Shown in pieces: positions 26,342 to 32,473 of a stretch of DNA of 32,473 nt. The first letter of the stretch is position 1. The number at the start of each line of letters is the position of its first letter. This stretch comes from an uncultured Nitrospira sp. (GTDB taxonomy: Bacteria; Nitrospirota; Nitrospiria; Nitrospirales; Nitrospiraceae): contig CABVSA010000030.1 of assembly GCA_902500805.1 (NCBI GenBank), forward strand, positions 5,610-38,082, written 5' to 3'. The notes below the pieces were generated by a model. That model ran no database searches. It was not told the DNA's origin and was given only the letters and a program-made list of their open reading frames with translations. Made by a program: the position numbers and the translations under genes.

Positions 26342-27405
26342 CGACTGGTTGATAACGCAGATGCCACTGCAGGGGGATTCTGAAACACTTCTTCGACGAC
26401 TCGGCTCTCCCACTCCGTATGGGTATCAACTGCCAGCGTTCGCATGACTGTTGCCCCAGTGTCGAGGATGGAAACGGGCTGTTGAATCGTATGGCCACCT
26501 TTAATTCCAGCTCCCGACACGATCCACGGGACCAGCGGCGAATCCGTCGTGGTTGGCGGTTTTTCCCCTGCTGTCGGTGCTTGTCCCACCCCAGTTCCGT
26601 TCAGCGCGGTTACGAAGATCGTCGTGTGGGCAAGCAGCCCATGCTCCTTGAAGAGATCTAGGGTTGCCTTCATGGCATGGTCCACGGACCGAAGCGCATC
26701 GCGGTATTCTTTAGAGCTCCAGCCATGAGCGGTACCAGCTCGTTCAGGGGCAGGCAAGTGCACGACCAGGAGGTGCGGCAGGGCAAGAACGGCATGGCCA
26801 TAACCATGGCCGCTTGAGGCTTTCTTCAGGTATTGCCGGATGTAGGCCACCAGGCGATCCGGGCTGCACTCGGGTCGCAGAAGACCACAGACTTGATAAT
26901 CAGTGTAGGGCGCCGGTTTTGCGAGCTGGTAGAGCGATTCGTCCATAAAGAAGATGGCACTATCAAGTCCGCCGCCCAAATCGAGATAATCGAACAACGT
27001 CGGAGGCCGTGGATACCCACGACTGAACTCGAACGTATTCCAGCAGATCCCGTGTTGATCAATCGGCAGCCCGGTGAGTAGTGAGGCCATGGCCGGCAGT
27101 CGGAGAGGAGGGGCGACCGTGTGAGCGGACCATGTCGTCGCTCCTTCTATAGCGAGCCGGTTGAGTGTGGGCATTGGTCCAATCTTCAGCGAATGTCGGT
27201 CGATTCCTTCCAAGATAAATAGGATCACCGATTGTGTCTGAGTCGATACAGCAGGTGGCTTCATCGGAGCCGCCGTGCCCTGCCCGGCATGTGCTGGGCC
27301 GGCAGAAGCAATGACAGGAATCCAGCAGGTCAGCAGGACCACTTGTCGGAAGAACTTGGTGCATGCAGAGAACAAAGGGTGGTCCGTTTCGGTGAAATCG
27401 TTCAC
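26338..27405 (-). CDS. Exported alkaline-phosphatase-superfamily protein, probably inactive
   Basis: About 355 residues if the GTG at 27405 is the start; the frame extends to 27441, but that codon lies inside the predicted promoter. A signal peptide (FFRQVVLLTCWIPVIASAGP, cleavage after AHA) is followed by the type I phosphodiesterase/alkaline phosphatase fold: QSVILFILEGIDRHSL, MPTLNRLAIEGATTWSAHTV, LPAMASLLTGLPIDQHGICW, PWIVSGAGIKGGHTIQQPVS. The catalytic set is eroded. The first metal Asp is Glu (LEG), the nucleophile Thr in the PSLTLP motif is Arg (PPLRLP), the D..H pair reads ERAGT, and the DHG motif reads LNGTG. A binding or scaffold role is likelier than hydrolysis. First gene of a sigma-54-driven unit. 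Confidence 0.78.
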   Translation of the reverse strand: MNDFTETDHPLFSACTKFFRQVVLLTCWIPVIASAGPAHAGQGTAAPMKPPAVSTQTQSVILFILEGIDRHSLKIGPMPTLNRLAIEGATTWSAHTVAPPLRLPAMASLLTGLPIDQHGICWNTFEFSRGYPRPPTLFDYLDLGGGLDSAIFFMDESLYQLAKPAPYTDYQVCGLLRPECSPDRLVAYIRQYLKKASSGHGYGHAVLALPHLLVVHLPAPERAGTAHGWSSKEYRDALRSVDHAMKATLDLFKEHGLLAHTTIFVTALNGTGVGQAPTAGEKPPTTTDSPLVPWIVSGAGIKGGHTIQQPVSILDTGATVMRTLAVDTHTEWESRVVEEVFQNPPAVASALSTSR

Positions 27406-27436
27406 TGTGCAGAAATCATTGCCGTACAAAAAACGA

Positions 27437-27452
27437 TGCAAAGTTAATTCCC
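27437..27452 (-). promoter_or_regulatory. Sigma-54 promoter of the phosphatase-like operon
   Basis: Minus-strand reading is GGGAATTAACTTTGCA: GG at -24, TTGCA at -12, correct 10-bp spacing. Predicted start near 27426. Confidence 0.7.
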
Positions 27453-27568
27453 GATATCAGGATTTCTATGGAATTTGCGGCGGGGAATGAAAAGCAACTT
27501 GTTTCTAAGAGGAAAGAGCCTCAATTCACATCGAAGTCAGCGAACAATGCCAGTCTCGAAGCATCCTT

Positions 27569-28489
27569 CTAGAACATCCTGTGTGCGTATGCACCAGATT
27601 CAGTGCGTGCAGTGCATCTGTGCACCAGTTGAGGGCCTGACAAGAAGTCAGCAGTGTCACGGTAGTGGGTGGTCTGGGTGATATTGAACTGTGGAGCCTT
27701 TGTTGTACCGCCTGTGGATGCGGGGATGTCACACCGCTGGGCAGCATGGAAGATGCGTGCTGCGGCGAAAGCGGCACCAAATCCGTTGTCGATGTTACAC
27801 ACCGTGATTCCAGAGGCACAACTCGTCAGCATGCAGGCCAGTGCCGTCATTCCTTCGAACGCGGCTCCGTACCCCACGGATGTTGGGACTGCGATGACCG
27901 GAATTGATACCAGGCCACCAACGACACTGGGCAATGCTCCTTCCATTCCTGCCACGACAATTGCTAAGGCGGTCCGTTCAAATAACTCGCGGCGGCTCAA
28001 GAGCCGATGAATACCCGCGACACCGACGTCGTACAGGCGTTCGATCCGAACTCCCAACAAGCGCAGCGTTTCGGCGCACTCTTCCGCGACGGGGATATCG
28101 CCTGTGCCGGCGCAGACGAGGGCAATAGGAAGCTTGCCGAGCGGCTCGATTGGTACCTGTTCCAAGGTTGCCGTGCGTGCAAGGTCATGATAATTCAATG
28201 CTGGCAAGGCTTCTCTTATAGTGCGAGCTTTTTCTGCATCGAGTCTGGTGATCAGCACATTCTGGCCGGTCCGTGCGAGTTCATGCGCAATGCCCACAAT
28301 TTGTTCTGGAGTCTTGCCCAATCCAAAAATGACCTCGGGTGCACCCTGTCGTAGGGCGCGATGGTGGTCCACCATGGCATAGCCGAGATCAGCGAATGGA
28401 AGATCGTTCAACTCATGCAAAGCCTCGTCGAAGCTCAAGGCTCCGGTGCACACTCGCTCAAAGAGGTGCCTGAGACGCAGTTTATCCAT
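27569..28489 (-). CDS. larB: LarB, nickel-pincer cofactor carboxylase, with C-terminal extension
   Basis: 306 residues. The AIR-carboxylase-like core is clear: LPFADLGYAMVDHHRALRQG, APEVIFGLGKTPEQIVGIAH, LVCAGTGDIPVAEECAETLR, VVAGMEGALPSVVGGLVSIP and VIAVPTSVGYGAAFEGMTAL. LarB carboxylates and hydrolyses nicotinate adenine dinucleotide in making the nickel-pincer cofactor of lactate racemase and relatives. No larC or larE is adjacent. The family normally ends soon after NIDNGFGAAFAAARI; here about 55 further residues follow, without a recognisable fold, and their codons contain the enhancer of the next unit. ATG start, no strong ribosome site. Confidence 0.85.
   Translation of the reverse strand: MDKLRLRHLFERVCTGALSFDEALHELNDLPFADLGYAMVDHHRALRQGAPEVIFGLGKTPEQIVGIAHELARTGQNVLITRLDAEKARTIREALPALNYHDLARTATLEQVPIEPLGKLPIALVCAGTGDIPVAEECAETLRLLGVRIERLYDVGVAGIHRLLSRRELFERTALAIVVAGMEGALPSVVGGLVSIPVIAVPTSVGYGAAFEGMTALACMLTSCASGITVCNIDNGFGAAFAAARIFHAAQRCDIPASTGGTTKAPQFNITQTTHYRDTADFLSGPQLVHRCTARTESGAYAHRMF
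27581..27626. promoter_or_regulatory. Paired enhancer dyads inside the 3' end of larB
   Basis: GTGTGCGTATGCAC (27581-27594; also readable as GTGC-N4-GCAC) and the full-arm dyad GTGCATCTGTGCAC (27612-27625), gap one base longer than at three other loci. They lie 155-200 bp upstream of the predicted start at about 27426. Confidence 0.65.
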
Positions 28490-28549
28490 GGATGGTAATC
28501 ATAAAAAAGATGTGTGCGTAGGTGTGATACAGGGAGTGCTTCATTTCTC

Positions 28550-28568
28550 GACAGGAGGATATCCTGTC
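28550..28568. other. Hairpin upstream of larB
   Basis: GACAGGA (28550-28556) and TCCTGTC (28562-28568) are perfect 7-bp arms around a 5-bp loop, about 60 bp upstream of the larB start. It may be an operator or leader hairpin. The rest of the 28490-28761 gap shows no gene; a GTGC-N8-GCAC dyad at 28622-28637 is a poor relative of the enhancer motif. Confidence 0.3.
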
Positions 28569-28761
28569 TTCGTGCACCTGGACGTTGATTCCATGCCGAA
28601 CCCGCTCGTAAAAATTTCCTGGTGCGGCTGACGGCACACTTCGCCGCTACTCAGCCCAGAGCTAAAACAACGTCGTCCAAACTAAGATGATCTTATGTTT
28701 TTCTGAGGATCTCCTTAGCAATACTGATAGGCTCTCGATGACCATCGCGAATTTGCGCATC

Positions 28762-31134
28762 CTAATACGCTGCTGGTTTGGAGAAGGTACGGTTGGAGAC
28801 CAGATCCAATACGTGGAGTCCGTCAAACTGTGCCTCACCCTGGCCCAAGGCAATGAATCCTACCTGCCCGTCCTGAGGCAGCACGGCATCGTCGACAGCG
28901 GCGACTTGGGCGCCATCGATGTAGACCGCGAGTCTCCCCTTATCGAGATGCAGGAAATTAATTCGTTGCACTCGTATCGTATGCCAGGATTTTGGTGCAA
29001 GCTTTGCGGTGACCTGTCCTAGGATAGTCATTGTGCCGTCCACAACATGTCTGGTGGTGACCTGGCCGGTTCCAGGCTGAAGCGTGATGGCGTAATAATT
29101 GGCCTGGTCTGTGACGGCGAGCGCGAGCCCAAGCTCACCTTGATCAGTGGAACTAGGGGTGCGTACCTGAACAGTCACATCTGGGTACGTGGTTCTGACG
29201 TCCGTGGCAATAAGGAGCCGGGTACAGTCCTGTACCAGGCAGGGGGCGGTGCGGACAAACCGTTGTGATCCATTTGCTATGGTCTGATCGACTTGTACTT
29301 GCCATCTGTCAGCTCGTTCGCTCTGTCGGCCAAGAATGGCGAATCCGGTAGGAGGCTGTCCCAGTTGCTCTTGATCAAAATTCCATTGCCAGATGATGTT
29401 CTGCTTGGGTGGGTTGGCATGGACGGCCACATCGAGGACCTCACGCGAACGTGGTGGGCTTGGCAGGACGATCGCGACAGCCTCCGGAGTCAGCGACTTG
29501 ACGAGATCGTTCGCGACCAGTTGTCCTTGCAGGCCTTTTACTCCGGGAATTTGATCCAAATCCTGTTTGATCTGACGCATCCGCTGCTGAAACCGATCCA
29601 GATTGCGTGGCACCGAGAGTGACTCCACTGCCACCAGCGCATAGTGCGCATGGAGCGTATCGTAGGGCTGAGTGAACAGTTCAGCCGCTTTTCCTGCTTC
29701 GTTCTGGGCTTGTTGCAGCCAAGGGTGGTCGTAGCGTCGGTTCCACGACACAAACTGGATGCGATCCCAGGCGATCTCCGTCAAGATCTTCGCGTACTCG
29801 GCAGTATCGGGGACAGTGTCGCGAAGCAACGCCTCATGGATACCAAGGGCACCGGTTGGATCATTGTTCCAGCGGGTCAACGCGCCGAGGCGTCGACGCT
29901 GTTCCGATGTGGCTTGTTGGAGTTGTCCCAAGACCTCATATGAGGCAAGGGATCGATAGAGGGCGTCTGCCGCTGGTTCATACCCTTCTGCCACCGCGGT
30001 TAATTCCTGTCGCCAAGTTTGGGCTTGGATGGTCCAGTAGAGTTCAGCGATTCGCTGGAGCGCTCCCCTGTCATTGGCTGCTAAGTCGCCTTTTACAACA
30101 CCTTGCTTGAGGAAGGCTTGATACGAGTCCTCACCACGCAGACGGTGGGCGTCTGTATGGTTCGGATCAATCAAGAGGAGTCGTGTCAGTAACTCCGCCC
30201 GTTCGGTCGCTGAAAGATGCGGTGCTCGACTGAGGGCTGCCTGTATGATCGGTTCAGCCTCAGCCCGTTTCCACCATTGGGGTGATCCTGGGACAAGCTC
30301 TCCTTTCGCAAAAGGCTGGGCGGGATTCACTCTGTCAAACTTCCGCCCGTTATCCGGGCGGAGGCCATAGTGGGTTGTTGCAATCAATGGAGTGCCAGGC
30401 AGCACCTCATTCATCACGGCTCGGTCTGTACCAAAACCAAACTTGCGCAAGCCGGTCACGACGATAAAGCGAGCAGTGACCTCGCGCACTGGTCCAAATT
30501 GACGTTGGGATCCATTCACCCACCAGATCTCTTCCGGTCTGAGGGCGAGCGGGGCGGTAAATGGGTCAAGGTAGGCAATCTGAATATCGACGGCCTGACC
30601 GGATACGGAGACCAGCGAATCTTTCTTGATATTCGACAGGGCAAATGATTGCACAGGACCGGTTCTCTTGACCGTTGTCTGAGGAGTCGGCGCGTGGCCA
30701 TTCAAAATGATCGGTGGAGAGACGAAGACTGCCGGTGGGTAGTCTTTCCAATTCTCCGTGGCGCGGTGTCGATCAGCCAAGAGTCCAAGTCCGATTCCGC
30801 GACCAGTCGCGTTGAAGACGCCGGATTCTGCTTGTTGGGTCACCATTTGAATATGGCCGTGCAGAGTGTCGTCCCAGCAACGTCGCGCGATTTCGGGAGC
30901 CAATTGAGATGATGATTTGGTCGTGGTTTCCCGCGCGCGGCTCAGGCAGCCTAAGTCGGCGGAAGCCCATCTCTCGATCTGGGAGTGAGACAATGCCTCG
31001 ACGTAGTGGAGGACAAAGCGGCTCGCATCCTCGCCAGGCTTCAGTTGAGAGGGTGCGGCGTTGTTCAATGCCGGATAGGCGACCAGGAATATGCCGACGA
31101 GGAGAATGACAAGTCGAATGGGGCGTAATAACAT
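28762..31134 (-). CDS. Large exported protein with C-terminal LamG-like domain
   Basis: 790 residues. An N-terminal membrane or signal segment (LVILLVGIFLVAYPALNNAA) leads to an unrecognised first region with a beta-rich part (SLVSVSGQAVDIQIAYLDPF, REVTARFIVVTGLRKFGFGT). A long helical middle follows (about 290-570) with TPR-like spacing (AERAELLTRLLLIDPNHTDA, ADALYRSLASYEVLGQLQQA). The last 200 residues look like a concanavalin-type jelly roll of the DUF1080/LamG kind (WQWNFDQEQLGQPPTGFAIL, LGLALAVTDQANYYAITLQP, VYIDGAQVAAVDDAVLPQDG, QVGFIALGQGEAQFDGLHVL). Such domains bind or cleave carbohydrate. ATG with GGAG 9 bp upstream. It has its own sigma-54 promoter and enhancer, directly downstream of the activator gene. 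Confidence 0.78.
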   Translation of the reverse strand: MLLRPIRLVILLVGIFLVAYPALNNAAPSQLKPGEDASRFVLHYVEALSHSQIERWASADLGCLSRARETTTKSSSQLAPEIARRCWDDTLHGHIQMVTQQAESGVFNATGRGIGLGLLADRHRATENWKDYPPAVFVSPPIILNGHAPTPQTTVKRTGPVQSFALSNIKKDSLVSVSGQAVDIQIAYLDPFTAPLALRPEEIWWVNGSQRQFGPVREVTARFIVVTGLRKFGFGTDRAVMNEVLPGTPLIATTHYGLRPDNGRKFDRVNPAQPFAKGELVPGSPQWWKRAEAEPIIQAALSRAPHLSATERAELLTRLLLIDPNHTDAHRLRGEDSYQAFLKQGVVKGDLAANDRGALQRIAELYWTIQAQTWRQELTAVAEGYEPAADALYRSLASYEVLGQLQQATSEQRRRLGALTRWNNDPTGALGIHEALLRDTVPDTAEYAKILTEIAWDRIQFVSWNRRYDHPWLQQAQNEAGKAAELFTQPYDTLHAHYALVAVESLSVPRNLDRFQQRMRQIKQDLDQIPGVKGLQGQLVANDLVKSLTPEAVAIVLPSPPRSREVLDVAVHANPPKQNIIWQWNFDQEQLGQPPTGFAILGRQSERADRWQVQVDQTIANGSQRFVRTAPCLVQDCTRLLIATDVRTTYPDVTVQVRTPSSTDQGELGLALAVTDQANYYAITLQPGTGQVTTRHVVDGTMTILGQVTAKLAPKSWHTIRVQRINFLHLDKGRLAVYIDGAQVAAVDDAVLPQDGQVGFIALGQGEAQFDGLHVLDLVSNRTFSKPAAY

Positions 31135-31209
31135 GGTTCATACTCCAAAACAGTAAGAAGTCACCGGCGCGGTGATTCTCATTATGGTTATGGCGGCGTC
31201 ATGAGTCGA

Positions 31210-31225
31210 TGCAATCGCCAGTCCC
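31210..31225 (-). promoter_or_regulatory. Sigma-54 promoter of the large exported protein gene
   Basis: Minus-strand reading is GGGACTGGCGATTGCA: GG at -24, TTGCA at -12, 10 bp between GG and GC. Predicted start near 31199, 65 bases before the ATG. Confidence 0.65.
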
Positions 31226-31333
31226 AAGTTTTACAGAAGATGGCGAGAGGGGAACAGTTGTTCGAATGTCATCAGAAACAGGAAGAAATGGGCAGGTACT
31301 TGCAGAGATGTTTGTGTGGAGTCTGAGGCAAGC

Positions 31334-31379
31334 TGTGTGTCAATGCACAAGCTACTGTGCGGATGTGCGTCTATGCTCA
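31334..31379. promoter_or_regulatory. Paired enhancer dyads overlapping the activator stop codon
   Basis: GTGTGTCAATGCAC (31335-31348) and TGTGCGTCTATGCTCA (31364-31379) with the 15-bp gap. They lie 135-180 bp upstream of the predicted start at about 31199; the last three bases are the stop codon of the activator gene. Confidence 0.7.
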
Positions 31380-32473
31380 CTCTGCAGCGGGTTTTCGACG
31401 CCGGTCCAGCATCCAGCGGGTGATACCAAGATGCTTAGCAGCCAGAGATTTGTTTCCAGCGGACCGCTGTAATACTTCATTGATGATGCGGTCCTCAAGA
31501 TCAGACAACGATTCACCGAGACGGAACGTCAAATGGATCTGGGTAGGATCCAATGTGCCTGAAAATGGCGACGGAGAGTCCGGAGTGCTGGGACCTGATT
31601 GTGCGGGAATTTCTCGCACATCAGAGGGGAAATGCCCCGCTTCAAGCGTTTCACCGGGACAGAAGAGTACCGCCCGTTCCATGAGATTGCTCAGTTCCCG
31701 CACATTGCCCGGGAAATGGTACCGCTGTAAGAGAGTCTCCGCGCTTACCCCCAAGACCCGGACCGGTTTCCGAAGTGAAAGCGCCGAGCGGACTAGAAAC
31801 TGCGTCGCTAAGGGAATGATGTCTTCCGGTCGCTCCCGCAGCGGGGGAATAGTGAGGGTCACGACGTTCAGCCGGAAATAGAGATCTTCGCGAAACTCGC
31901 CTTTCGCCACTGCGTCCTTCAGATTTCGATTTGTGGCCGCCATGAAGCGCACATCCACAGGGATGGTGGCCGATCCTCCGACACGACGGAACATCCGTTC
32001 TTCGATGACCCGCAAGAGCTTGGCTTGTAACGGGAGGGGGAGGTCGCCGATCTCGTCGAACAGGAGGGTGCCTCCCTCTGCCAGTTCGATCAAGCCGGTC
32101 TTGCGGCCCGCAGCCCCTGTAAATGAGCCTTTCTCGTGGCCGAAGAGCTCGCTTTCAAACAGTTCTCGTGGAATTGATGGACAGTCGACTTCGATACAAG
32201 TTTTGTGAGCCCTCGCGCCGTTATAGTGGATGACACGAGCGATGTACTGTTTTCCGGTTCCCGTCTCACCTTGGAGTAGGACGGTGACCCGATCATTCTT
32301 GGCGAGTTCTCGGACCTGGGTCATGAAGTCCTGAGTGGCGGGGCTCTTGGCGATGACCCGGTCAAAGGCGTAACGGTCAGCATCTTGCCCGCTCTGCACA
32401 TGAACCTGGCGCTGCAAGGTCAGCAGCTGCGTCGCTCTGCTCAACGCGTGCAGGAGGTCTTCCATGTCGATGG
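31377..32473 (-). CDS. Sigma-54-dependent activator (NtrC family), 5' end outside window
   Basis: At least 362 residues; the frame stays open to the window edge, so the ATG at 32465 may be internal and a receiver or sensor domain may precede it. The N-terminal 40 residues (LLHALSRATQLLTLQRQVHV) resemble the linker after a receiver domain. Then comes a complete AAA+ domain (residues counted from that ATG): Walker A GETGTGK at 66-72, sigma-54 contact loop GSFTGA at 113-118, Walker B GGTLLFDEIGDL near 131-142, FREDLYFRLNVVTLTIPPLR and FPGNVRELSNLMERAV. The C-terminus ends in a Fis-type helix-turn-helix (NKSLAAKHLGITRWMLDRRR). It should bind paired dyads upstream of -24/-12 promoters and drive sigma-54 polymerase; the paired dyads in this window are its natural candidate sites. 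Confidence 0.93.
   Translation of the reverse strand, partial: IDMEDLLHALSRATQLLTLQRQVHVQSGQDADRYAFDRVIAKSPATQDFMTQVRELAKNDRVTVLLQGETGTGKQYIARVIHYNGARAHKTCIEVDCPSIPRELFESELFGHEKGSFTGAAGRKTGLIELAEGGTLLFDEIGDLPLPLQAKLLRVIEERMFRRVGGSATIPVDVRFMAATNRNLKDAVAKGEFREDLYFRLNVVTLTIPPLRERPEDIIPLATQFLVRSALSLRKPVRVLGVSAETLLQRYHFPGNVRELSNLMERAVLFCPGETLEAGHFPSDVREIPAQSGPSTPDSPSPFSGTLDPTQIHLTFRLGESLSDLEDRIINEVLQRSAGNKSLAAKHLGITRWMLDRRRKPAAE

Noticed and set aside
28622..28637. GTGC-N8-GCAC dyad upstream of larB
   Set aside because: The arm spacing differs from the enhancer set, there is no second dyad at the right distance, and no GG-N10-GC promoter lies between it and larB.

Overview
The window looks like about 32 kb of a Nitrospira-type chromosome (nitrite-oxidising or comammox bacterium). 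The basis is the gene content (complete Na+-translocating NADH:quinone reductase operon, NAD-type isocitrate dehydrogenase followed by a small lysine-rich protein, SulP transporter next to a UspA protein), a 126-bp GCAGGATGCT-bounded hairpin repeat, and TTTCAAGTT-type intergenic repeats that I associate with this genus. The genus is inferred from remembered protein and repeat style, not from a search. Almost every gene is on the minus strand; only a DUF72 protein and a polysaccharide deacetylase-like protein are on the plus strand.

Layout. 1-2300: a decayed RelE/ParE toxin behind an intact ribbon-helix-helix antitoxin with its own palindrome, then a DUF4143-type AAA ATPase. 2500-11700: a sodium module, with NhaD-like Na+/H+ antiporter and nqrABCDEF-apbE-nqrM in the order nqrA to nqrM, and a hairpin repeat between nqrE and nqrF. 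11900-15000: DUF72 and deacetylase-like genes. 15100-17100: a lipoprotein with three GTAAAC boxes at 11-bp period upstream, a 5'-truncated outer-membrane protein, a DUF2294 protein and a small hypothetical. 17100-32473: icd plus a small protein, UspA and SulP, a CDP-glucose dehydratase-like enzyme, a secreted IPT/TIG protein, cysD, a small exported protein, a degenerate alkaline-phosphatase-fold protein, larB, a large exported protein, and a sigma-54 activator running off the right edge.

The main result is a regulatory pattern tying the right half together. Five minus-strand transcription units (icd, SulP-UspA, the dehydratase, the phosphatase-like operon and the large exported protein) each have a -24/-12 sigma-54 promoter (GG-N10-GC, ending TTGCA or TTGCT). 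Each also has, about 110-200 bp upstream of the predicted start, a pair of dyads of the form GTGC-N6-GCAC. The gap between the two dyads is the same (15 bp) in three cases, 16 in one, and 5 (one helical turn shorter) in the last. This is what enhancer sites for one NtrC-family activator should look like. The obvious candidate activator is the sigma-54 AAA+ protein at the right edge, whose stop codon overlaps one of the enhancers. The regulon would link central carbon metabolism, anion uptake, nucleotide-sugar chemistry and exported proteins; what signal it answers cannot be read from the window.

Other oddities: a 72-bp remnant of a second cysD 3' end; a phosphatase-fold protein with most catalytic positions replaced; and a LarB with a C-terminal extension whose codons contain one of the enhancers.
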